Shown piece after piece: positions 6,443 through 12,566 of a stretch of 15,017 nt of DNA. The DNA comes from JBOGZI01 sp050697275 (lineage in GTDB: Bacteria; Actinomycetota; Thermoleophilia; Solirubrobacterales; 70-9), in contig JBOGZI010000172.1 in the NCBI GenBank assembly GCA_050697275.1, forward strand, positions 1 through 15,017, in the 5' to 3' direction. Under the pieces are notes generated by a model. It saw only the letters and a program-made list of their open reading frames with translations, had not been told where the DNA came from and searched no databases. The position numbers and the translations under genes are program-made. The first letter of the stretch is position 1; each line of letters starts with the position of its first letter.

Positions 6443-7414
6443 TTGCCAAGCTCCAAGAACCCTCGCCCGATGGCCGCGGACGCGAAACGGAGCAGCCATC
6501 AGGAGGTGGTGGTCGGCCGGCGCAAGCTGAAGCTGACCAACCTGGACAAGGTCCTCTACCCGAAGACGGGAACCACCAAGGCCGAGGTGATCGACTACTA
6601 CGCGCGCGTCGCCGAGCTGCTCCTCCCCCACCTCAAGGGCCGGCCACTGACCCTGAAGCGATACCCGGACGGAGTGGACGGCTTTCATTTCTACGAGAAG
6701 AACTGCCCCAAGCATCGCCCCGACTGGGTGAGGACGACGCCGGTCTACGTCGACCGGCGCGCCGGTGAGATCGACTTCTGTATGTGCGAGAACCGCGCCA
6801 CCCTGGTCTGGCTCGCGCAGCTGGCCGCGCTGGAGCTCCATCCCTCGCTCTCCAAGGCGACGCGGATCGAGCAGCCGACGGTGCTCGCCTTCGACCTCGA
6901 CCCCGGCAAGCCCGCGGCGCTGCTCGAGTGCTGCCACGTGGCGCTGCGCGTTCGCAAGCTGTTCGCCGAGCTCGAGCTCGAGTGTTTCCCCAAGGTCTCC
7001 GGAGGCAAGGGCCTGCAGGTCTACGTCCCGCTCAACACGAAGGTCACCTACGAGCAGACCTCCCCCTTCGCCAAGGCAGTTGCCCAGCTGCTCGAGCGGG
7101 AGACCCCGAAGCAGGTCGTCTCGAAGATGGCCAAGGCGCAGCGCCGCGGCAAGGTCTTTGTGGACTGGAGCCAGAACCACCAGAAGAAGACGACGATCGC
7201 CGTCTACTCGCTGCGGGCACGCGAGCGGCCGACCACCTCGATGCCGCTGCGATGGGGCGAGGTCGAGCGCGCCGTGAAGCGCAAGGACGCCGAGCACCTC
7301 CGCTTCGAGATCCCGAACGCGGTCAAGCGGGTGGAGAAGGAGGGCGATCTCTTCGAGCCTGTCCTGAAGCTGCGCCAGAAGCTCCCCGCCCTGGACGGCC
7401 TTCCGGGGGGATGA
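6443..7414 (+). CDS. NHEJ polymerase/primase, LigD polymerase-domain type
   Basis: A 323-residue archaeo-eukaryotic primase-type polymerase, equivalent to the LigD polymerase domain, which fills gaps (often with ribonucleotides) at ends held by Ku. The metal-binding pair is in AFDLDPG (Asp151 and Asp153) and the third acidic residue is Asp241 in VFVDWSQN. SGGKGLQVYVPL at 186-197 is the nucleotide-binding loop, with Gln192 where many LigD polymerases have His. NLDKVLYP (33-40) is the usual N-terminal block. The start is probably TTG at 6443; ATG at 6470 (residue 10) is a plausible alternative, since neither has a strong ribosome binding site. It follows ku by 10 bp and overlaps the peroxidase gene by four bases. 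No ligase or nuclease domain is fused. Confidence 0.94.
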   Translation: MPSSKNPRPMAADAKRSSHQEVVVGRRKLKLTNLDKVLYPKTGTTKAEVIDYYARVAELLLPHLKGRPLTLKRYPDGVDGFHFYEKNCPKHRPDWVRTTPVYVDRRAGEIDFCMCENRATLVWLAQLAALELHPSLSKATRIEQPTVLAFDLDPGKPAALLECCHVALRVRKLFAELELECFPKVSGGKGLQVYVPLNTKVTYEQTSPFAKAVAQLLERETPKQVVSKMAKAQRRGKVFVDWSQNHQKKTTIAVYSLRARERPTTSMPLRWGEVERAVKRKDAEHLRFEIPNAVKRVEKEGDLFEPVLKLRQKLPALDGLPGG

Positions 7415-7977
7415 CCTCAGACACCGGCAAGTCGGCCTCCGAGAACGCGGCGAGCCCGGCAGAATCCGGGGGGTGGCAGCGGACACCACCCAGGACGCCG
7501 GTGACGCCTCTGTCCTCACGGGGGACCGTCAACCTGCTCAACGGGGAACCCGAGGACCTGTCGAGCTACCGGGGCAGGATCGTGCTCGTCGTCAACACCG
7601 CCAGCGAGTGCGGCTTCGCCCCCCAGTTCGAGGGGCTCGAGGAGCTGTACGAGCGGAAGCGAGACGAGGGATTCGTGATCCTCGGCTTTCCCGCCGACGA
7701 CGTCGCCCACCAGGAGCCGCGCTCCGACGAGGAGATCGCCCAGTACTGCAAGGCCAACTTCGGGGTGAGCTTCCCGATGTTCGAGAAGTCGAACGTCAAG
7801 CAGGACCCGGTCAATCCCGTCTTTCAGAAGCTCAACGCCGCCCTGGGAGAGCCCACCTGGAACTTCAACAAGTACCTGCTCGACCGTAAGGGCCGTCCGA
7901 TCGGGCACTTCGAGGTTCAGGTCGAGCCCGACGATCCCGGGCTGATCTCCGCGATCGACCGCGAGCTGAAGTCCTAG
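7411..7977 (+). CDS. Glutathione peroxidase family protein (probably thiol peroxidase)
   Basis: A 188-residue member of the GPx family, which reduces hydroperoxides. Peroxidatic Cys67 lies in NTASECGF, Trp150-Asn151 in TWNFNKYLLDR, and Cys113 in QYCKANFGVSFP matches the position of the resolving cysteine in thioredoxin-dependent GPx. That points to a thioredoxin-linked cysteine enzyme, not a selenoenzyme. The usual FPCNQF loop reads FPADDV (93-98), so the catalytic Gln position is Asp97. The first 30 residues are low-complexity and lack a clear signal peptide. The ATG at 7411 overlaps the polymerase TGA (ATGA), suggesting coupling; a GTG at 7501 would give a typical 158-aa enzyme. It ends 4 bp from the oppositely oriented gcvPB. 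Confidence 0.88.
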   Translation: MTSDTGKSASENAASPAESGGWQRTPPRTPVTPLSSRGTVNLLNGEPEDLSSYRGRIVLVVNTASECGFAPQFEGLEELYERKRDEGFVILGFPADDVAHQEPRSDEEIAQYCKANFGVSFPMFEKSNVKQDPVNPVFQKLNAALGEPTWNFNKYLLDRKGRPIGHFEVQVEPDDPGLISAIDRELKS

Positions 7978-7992
7978 CTCTCTAGCCGAGAG
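7978..7992. terminator. Weak hairpin between convergent gpx and gcvPB ends
   Basis: CTCTC (7978-7982) and GAGAG (7988-7992) pair around a 5-nt loop right where two convergent genes meet with only 4 bp between stop codons. There is no T-run on either strand. It could be a small bidirectional terminator, but the stem is short and may be chance. Confidence 0.22.
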
Positions 7993-9523
7993 GCTGGCGG
8001 ACGACCGGTCGCCGGTTGGCGGCGACCTCGTCGAGCCGGCGGACCGGCGTCGTGTAGGGAGCGTTGCGGGCGGTCTCCGGATCCCGCTCGGCCTCACCGA
8101 GGATCTCCTCGATCGCCTCCGCGAAGGAGTCGAGGGTCTCACGGGTCTCCGTCTCGGTGGGCTCGACCATCAGCGCCTCGTCCACCAGCAGGGGGAAGTA
8201 GACGGTCGGGGGGTGCATGCCGAAGTCGAGCAGCCGCTTCGCGATGTCCAGGGTGTTGATTCCCAGCTCCTTCTTAGCGGGCGCCCCGGAGAGGACGAAC
8301 TCGTGCATGCAGCGGCGATCGAAGGCGACCGGCAGCCGCCGCCCCGCCGTCCCCTCGCCGAGCCGCGCCAGCAGGTAATTGGCGTTCAGCACGGCGGTCT
8401 CCGAGGCCTCTGCAAGGCCATCGGAACCGAGGCTGAGGATGTAGGCGTAGGAGCGGACGAAGACCCCGAAGTTCCCCTGGAAGCCCCGCAGCCGGCCGAT
8501 CGACTTGGGCCGGTCGTAGTCGAGGTCGAAGCTGGGCTCCGACCCGTTCGAGCCCTCGCGGCGGACGACCTGCGGGCGAGGCAGAAACGGCTCGATCCGC
8601 TCGGAGACCGCGATCGGCCCCGCCCCGGGGCCGCCGCCGCCGTGCGGCTGCGAGAAGGACTTGTGGAGGTTGACGTGGACGATGTCGAAGCCCATGTCGC
8701 CCGGCCGGGAGCGGCCCATGACCGCGTTCAGGTTGGCGCCGTCGTAGTAGAGGGTGCCGCCGGCCTCGTGGACGATCGACGCGATCTCGGAGATGTCCTG
8801 GTCGAACAGGCCGAGGGTGTTCGGGTTGGTCAGCATCAGGCAGGCGGTCCCCTCATCGGCCTTCGAGCGGAGGTCCTCGAGGTCGATGCCACCGCGGTCG
8901 TTGCTGGCCAGCTTCACCGCGTCGTAGCCGGCCATGGTCACCGTCGCCGGGTTGGTGCCGTGGGCCGTGTCCGGGATCAACACCCGGCGGCGCTCCTCGC
9001 CGCGATCCGCGTGGTAGGCGCGGGTCAGCAGCAGGCCGGCGAGCTCGCCGTGCGAGCCAGCGGAGGGCTGCAGACTGACATGAGGCAGGCCACAGATCTC
9101 CGCCAGGGACTCGGAGAGCAGCCACATCAGCTCGAGAGCGCCCTGGGCGCGCCGCGGATCCTGCGCCGGGTGCAGGCGGGCGTGCCCCGGGAGCGCCGCC
9201 ACCCGCTCGTTGAGACGGGGGTTGTGCTTCATCGTGCAGGAGCCGAGCGGGTAGAAGCCCGTGTCGAGGTCGAAGTTCCGGCGCGAGATCCGGTTGTAGT
9301 GCCGGACGATCTCCGGCTCGGAGACCTCGGGCAGCTCGGCCGGCTTCTCCCGAAGGAGCGTCTTCGGGATCAGCTCCTCCAGCGGCGGCTCGGGCACCTC
9401 CGCCGCCGGCAGCGTCGCGGCTCGCCGGCCCTCGACCGAGCACTCGAAGATCGTCACCGCCCGGTCCCGCTGCATCGGGGTCTCGGTCAGCTCGGGCCCA
9501 GGGGCTCGCCCGTTGCCGCTCAC
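7982..9523 (-). CDS. gcvPB: Glycine dehydrogenase (decarboxylating) subunit 2
   Basis: A 513-residue PLP enzyme, the C-terminal half of the two-subunit P-protein of the glycine cleavage system. It decarboxylates glycine together with GcvPA and passes the aminomethyl group to lipoyl-GcvH. The PLP lysine is Lys288 in VNLHKSFSQPHGGGGPG, and Asp261 in YYDGANLNA contacts the cofactor. GFYPLGSCTMKHNPRLNE (89-106) is the family N-terminal block. The frame is open much further upstream (to 10147), but that part is antiparallel junk across gcvPA. GTG at 9523 is chosen because it overlaps the gcvPA TGA in GTGA, the same junction type as fetA/fetB. It is the last gene of the operon. Confidence 0.96.
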   Translation of the reverse strand: MSGNGRAPGPELTETPMQRDRAVTIFECSVEGRRAATLPAAEVPEPPLEELIPKTLLREKPAELPEVSEPEIVRHYNRISRRNFDLDTGFYPLGSCTMKHNPRLNERVAALPGHARLHPAQDPRRAQGALELMWLLSESLAEICGLPHVSLQPSAGSHGELAGLLLTRAYHADRGEERRRVLIPDTAHGTNPATVTMAGYDAVKLASNDRGGIDLEDLRSKADEGTACLMLTNPNTLGLFDQDISEIASIVHEAGGTLYYDGANLNAVMGRSRPGDMGFDIVHVNLHKSFSQPHGGGGPGAGPIAVSERIEPFLPRPQVVRREGSNGSEPSFDLDYDRPKSIGRLRGFQGNFGVFVRSYAYILSLGSDGLAEASETAVLNANYLLARLGEGTAGRRLPVAFDRRCMHEFVLSGAPAKKELGINTLDIAKRLLDFGMHPPTVYFPLLVDEALMVEPTETETRETLDSFAEAIEEILGEAERDPETARNAPYTTPVRRLDEVAANRRPVVRQPLG

Positions 9524-10905
9524 GAGGTGACTCCCTCGGCGACCCTCTGACCGCGAAGCTCTGTCACGGCACCACCGAGCACGTCGGCGAGGCGGTCGAT
9601 GTCGGCACGGGAGCGCCGCTCGGTGAGCGCGACGAGCAGCCCCTCGTCGTGCTCGGGGTAGTCGCGGCCGAGCTGATAGCCGGCGCCGATCCCCTCCGCC
9701 GCGCAGCGCTCCAGCACGGCCGGGACGGGCGCCTCGAGCCGCAGCCCGAACTCGCGCACCACAGGCGCCTCGTGGAGTAGCTCGACGCCGTCGAGCGCCG
9801 CGAGCTTCTCGCGCGCATACGCGGTGCGACGGACCAGCAGCTCCCCCAGCTCGAGGAAGCCGCTCTTGCCGAGCCAGGCCAGGTGGACGATCCCCGCCAG
9901 CGCGTTGAGCGCCTGGGCGGTGCAGATGTTGTGGGTCGCCTTCTCGCGACGGATGTGCTGCTCGCGGGTCTGCAGGGTGAGCACGAAGCCGCGGCGACCG
10001 TCGATGTCGGTGGTCTCGCCGGCGATCCGGCCGGGCATTCGGCGGAGGTGCTCCTCGGCGGCGCAGAAGAAGCCGAAGGAGGGCCCGCCGTAGTCGAGCC
10101 GGTTGCCGAGCGGCTGCCCCTCGCCGACGGCGACGTCGGCGCCGCACTCCCCCGGGGGCTTCAGCACCGAGAGCGCGATCGGATCGCAGGCGACGATCAC
10201 CAGCGCCCCGCGCTCCTTCGCCGCGGCCGCCAGCGCCTCGACCTCCTCGACCGCGCCGAGGAAGTTGGGCTGCTGCAGGAAGACGGCGGCGGTCTGATCG
10301 TCGACCGCCTCGGCGAGCGCCGTCCCGTCGGTGACCCCGCCGGCCAGCGGGACCTCCACCAGCTCCGATCCGTAGCCGGCCGAGTAGGTGACCAGCGACT
10401 CGCGGCTGTGGGGGTGGACGCCGCGGGAGGCAAGCAGCTTCTTCCGTCCGGTCGCCCCGATCGCGAGATAGGCGGCCGAGGCGACCGCGGAGGGCCCCTC
10501 GTAGAGGGCCGCGTTCGAGACCGGCAGCCCGGTCAGCTCCGACATCCCGGTCTGGAACTCGAACATCGCCTGCAACCCACCCTGGGAGATCTCGGGCTGA
10601 TACGGCGTGTAGGGCGTCAGGAACTCCGAGCGGCTGGTGATCGCGTCGACGATCGCGGGGACGTAATGGTCGTACATGCCGGCCCCGAGGAAGCTCGTCT
10701 CGGCCTCGGCGTGGGCGTTCCGCTCCGCCAGCGCGGAGAGCCGGTCGTAGACCTCGGTCTCAGGCTTGCCCTCGGGCAGCTCGAGCGGCCGGTCCAGGCG
10801 CAGATCGGCTGGGATGACCTCGAAGAGCTCGTCGATCGAGGAGGCTCCGACCGCCTCGAGCATCGCCTGGCGGTCGGCGTCGGTCGCTGAGGTGTAGCGG
10901 CTCAC
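9520..10905 (-). CDS. gcvPA: Glycine dehydrogenase (decarboxylating) subunit 1
   Basis: A 461-residue protein, the N-terminal half of the split P-protein, pairing with GcvPB to form the active decarboxylase. Family blocks include FLGAGMYDHYVPAIVD (72-87), FLTPYTPYQPEISQGG (95-110) and GLPVSNAALYEGPSA (126-140). The length agrees with GcvPA (about 440-450 aa). The start is GTG at 10905 with no strong Shine-Dalgarno; a small hairpin lies just upstream. The gene is 67 bp downstream of gcvH and overlaps gcvPB by four bases. The alternative one-chain GcvP form (about 950 aa) is not used here. Confidence 0.96.
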   Translation of the reverse strand: MSRYTSATDADRQAMLEAVGASSIDELFEVIPADLRLDRPLELPEGKPETEVYDRLSALAERNAHAEAETSFLGAGMYDHYVPAIVDAITSRSEFLTPYTPYQPEISQGGLQAMFEFQTGMSELTGLPVSNAALYEGPSAVASAAYLAIGATGRKKLLASRGVHPHSRESLVTYSAGYGSELVEVPLAGGVTDGTALAEAVDDQTAAVFLQQPNFLGAVEEVEALAAAAKERGALVIVACDPIALSVLKPPGECGADVAVGEGQPLGNRLDYGGPSFGFFCAAEEHLRRMPGRIAGETTDIDGRRGFVLTLQTREQHIRREKATHNICTAQALNALAGIVHLAWLGKSGFLELGELLVRRTAYAREKLAALDGVELLHEAPVVREFGLRLEAPVPAVLERCAAEGIGAGYQLGRDYPEHDEGLLVALTERRSRADIDRLADVLGGAVTELRGQRVAEGVTS

Positions 10906-10912
10906 GGGCGAT

Positions 10913-10937
10913 CCATCGTAGTCAGCGGGAACGATGG
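10913..10937 (-). promoter_or_regulatory. Hairpin in the gcvH-gcvPA gap
   Basis: A perfect 7-bp inverted repeat, CCATCGT (10913-10919) and ACGATGG (10931-10937) with an 11-nt loop, sits in the 67-bp spacer of the gcv operon, ending 7 nt before the gcvPA GTG. There is no U-tract, so it is not a standard terminator. It could adjust translation of gcvPA or mark an mRNA processing site that separates gcvTH from gcvPAB levels. This is the longest gap inside the operon. Confidence 0.35.
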
Positions 10938-10972
10938 GGCCCCGGCAGGCGCGCGCTTCCCCGGCGGGTTGC

Positions 10973-11368
10973 TCAGTCGGAGTCCTCGAGCAGCTTGCGG
11001 TAGGCGGCGGCGTCGAGCAGGTCGTCCGCCTCCGAGGGGTCGGAGAGCTTCACTTTGACCATCCAGCCATCGCGATACGGGTCCTGGTTGATCTTCTCGG
11101 GGCTCTCGGAAATCGCCTCGTTCACCTCGGTGACCTCACCCGAGAGGGGCGCGTAGACGTCGGAGACGGCCTTCACGGACTCGACCTCGGCGTAGGCCTC
11201 GTCCTTCTTCACCTGCTTGCCGACCTCCGGCGGCTCGTAGAAGACCACCTCCCCGAGCGCGTCCTGCGCGTACCAGGTGATCCCGAAGGTGGCCTCCTCG
11301 CCCTCGACCCGAGCCCAGTCGTGCTCGGGGTGGTACCTGAGATCCTCGGGATAGCTCTCGTCCGCCAT
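10973..11368 (-). CDS. gcvH: Glycine cleavage system H protein
   Basis: A 131-residue lipoyl carrier that shuttles the aminomethyl group from P-protein to T-protein and electrons to the dihydrolipoyl dehydrogenase. Lys66 in VESVKAVSDVYAP is the lipoylation site, and HPEHDWARVEGEEATFGIT (13-31) and DGWMVKVKL are the usual flanking folds. Length is normal (about 125-130 aa). The ATG at 11368 is 11 bp after the gcvT stop. An AAGGAGGG ribosome binding site is embedded in the last codons of gcvT, although its 16-nt spacing to the ATG is long. A GcvL/Lpd subunit is not in the window. Confidence 0.97.
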   Translation of the reverse strand: MADESYPEDLRYHPEHDWARVEGEEATFGITWYAQDALGEVVFYEPPEVGKQVKKDEAYAEVESVKAVSDVYAPLSGEVTEVNEAISESPEKINQDPYRDGWMVKVKLSDPSEADDLLDAAAYRKLLEDSD

Positions 11369-11379
11369 CGGGCGGAAAC

Positions 11380-12462
11380 CTATCCCTCCTTGGAGTACAG
11401 CGGCGCCTTCCGCAGCTCGGCCGGTCGGCGCCTGCCCCGCACGTCGACCTCGAGCTCGGTCCCCGGCTCCGTCAGATCGGCCCGCACATAGCCCATCCCG
11501 ATCCCGATCCCGAGCGACGGCGAGTGCGTGCCGCTGGTCACCTCACCCACCCTCTCGCCGCCGGCGAGGATGGGGTTTCCCTGCCGGGGGATCCCGGCCC
11601 CGGTGAGCACGAACGGAACCAGGAGCTCCTGCGGTCCCTGCTCGCGGATGCGCCCGCAGGCATCGGAGCCGATGAAGTCGGTCTCCTCCTTGACCGCCCA
11701 GCCGAGCCCGGCCTCGATCGGGCTCCGCTCCGTGGTCAGGTCGTTCCCGTAGAGGCAGTAGTTGACCTCGAGCCGAAGGGTGTCCCGCGCCCCAAGGCCG
11801 GCGGGAACGGCGCCGCCCTCCAGGAGCGCCTCCCAGAGGCCCCGCGCGGCCTCCGGAGCCAGCAGCACCTCGACCCCGTCCTCGCCGGTATAGCCGGTGC
11901 CGCAGACCAGCGCCCCGGCGCCGGCGAGCTCGAGCTCGGCGGCATGGAGGCGCGGCGGCAGCTCCCCGTCGGCGAGGGTGGAGACGATCTCCCTCGCCCG
12001 GGGGCCCTGCACGGCGAGCATCGCGAAGTCGTCGATCCGGTCGGTGACCTCCGCCTCGAACTCGGTGGCGTGGGCCTGGAACCACTCCAGGTCACGCTCG
12101 TGGTTGGCGGCGTTGGTGACGGTCAGGTAGCGGTCGTCGGTCAACCGGTAGCTGAAGAGGTCGTCGAGCACCCCGCCATCCCGCTGGCAGAGGCAGGAGT
12201 ACTGGGCGCCCCCGAGCTCGATCCTGGCGGCGTCGTTGCTGAGCAGGCACTGGAGCAATTCCCCGGCGCCGGGCCCGGTCGTCTCGATCTCCCCCATGTG
12301 GGAGACGTCGAAGACGCCGCAGCCGCCGCGGACGGCGAGGTGCTCTGCCCCGATGCCCTCGTACTGAACGGGCATCTCCCAGCCCGCGAACGGGACCAGC
12401 TTCGCTCCCGCCTCCACGTGCGCCTCGTACAGCGGCGTCCTCTTCAGGCTCGCAGTCGCCAC
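11380..12462 (-). CDS. gcvT: Aminomethyltransferase, glycine cleavage T protein
   Basis: A 360-residue tetrahydrofolate-dependent enzyme that releases ammonia from aminomethyl-lipoyl GcvH and forms 5,10-methylene-THF. KRTPLYEAHVEAGAKLVPFAGWEMP (7-31), FDVSHMGEIE (51-60), GGVLDDLFSY (96-105, with the Asp100/101 pair matching the catalytic Asp of the family), GTGYTGEDG (188-196) and a C-terminal barrel ending RRRPAELRKAPLY identify it. The start is GTG at 12462, since longer forms run into the guaA divergent region and lack homology. It is the first gene of the operon gcvT-gcvH-gcvPA-gcvPB. There is no strong Shine-Dalgarno; TAGGGT lies 7 nt before the GTG. Confidence 0.96.
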   Translation of the reverse strand: MATASLKRTPLYEAHVEAGAKLVPFAGWEMPVQYEGIGAEHLAVRGGCGVFDVSHMGEIETTGPGAGELLQCLLSNDAARIELGGAQYSCLCQRDGGVLDDLFSYRLTDDRYLTVTNAANHERDLEWFQAHATEFEAEVTDRIDDFAMLAVQGPRAREIVSTLADGELPPRLHAAELELAGAGALVCGTGYTGEDGVEVLLAPEAARGLWEALLEGGAVPAGLGARDTLRLEVNYCLYGNDLTTERSPIEAGLGWAVKEETDFIGSDACGRIREQGPQELLVPFVLTGAGIPRQGNPILAGGERVGEVTSGTHSPSLGIGIGMGYVRADLTEPGTELEVDVRGRRRPAELRKAPLYSKEG

Positions 12463-12469
12463 GTTCCGG

Positions 12470-12475
12470 ACCCTA
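12470..12475 (-). promoter_or_regulatory. Possible -10 box of a leaderless gcvT promoter
   Basis: TAGGGT on the minus strand, 7 nt before the gcvT GTG, fits the TANNNT pattern and the spacing of a leaderless promoter. It would leave no 5' UTR, which agrees with the absence of room for a glycine riboswitch in the short divergent gap. No -35 is obvious. Confidence 0.38.
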
Positions 12476-12519
12476 GTGGGTGCCGCGACGGCTACTCGCG
12501 CGGGTGGCGCGGCGGGGGG

Positions 12520-12557
12520 CCCCACCCCGAGGACATTCCCATACCGCAGGGGTGGGG
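12520..12557 (+). promoter_or_regulatory. GC hairpin in the gcvT-guaA divergent region
   Basis: CCCCACCCC (12520-12528) and GGGGTGGGG (12549-12557) form a perfect 9-bp inverted repeat with a 20-nt loop, ending 9 bp before the GTG chosen for guaA and 45 bp before an alternative TTG. If the guaA transcript begins upstream, this would be a very stable hairpin in its leader. If not, it may be an operator. It resembles no riboswitch class I know. Confidence 0.4.
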
Positions 12558-12566
12558 GGCACCGCG

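Noticed and set aside
7473..7889. Alternative frame from GTG 7473 with CAGAAT 8 nt upstream
   Set aside because: Out of frame with the GPx motifs; its product is Arg-rich and has no family features.
8213..9550. 445-codon plus-strand ORF opposite gcvPB
   Set aside because: The opposite strand encodes a complete GcvPB with PLP lysine; this frame is a codon-bias shadow.
9524..10147. N-terminal extension of the gcvPB frame
   Set aside because: Arg/Ala-rich, out of frame within gcvPA, no homology to P-protein; the GTGA overlap at 9520-9523 gives a natural start.
9883..10890. Plus-strand ORF opposite gcvPA
   Set aside because: Shadow frame of a confidently identified gene.
12463..12566. Glycine riboswitch upstream of gcvT
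   Set aside because: The divergent gap is only about 104 bp, shared with guaA, and shows no aptamer-like conserved core; gcvT may be leaderless.
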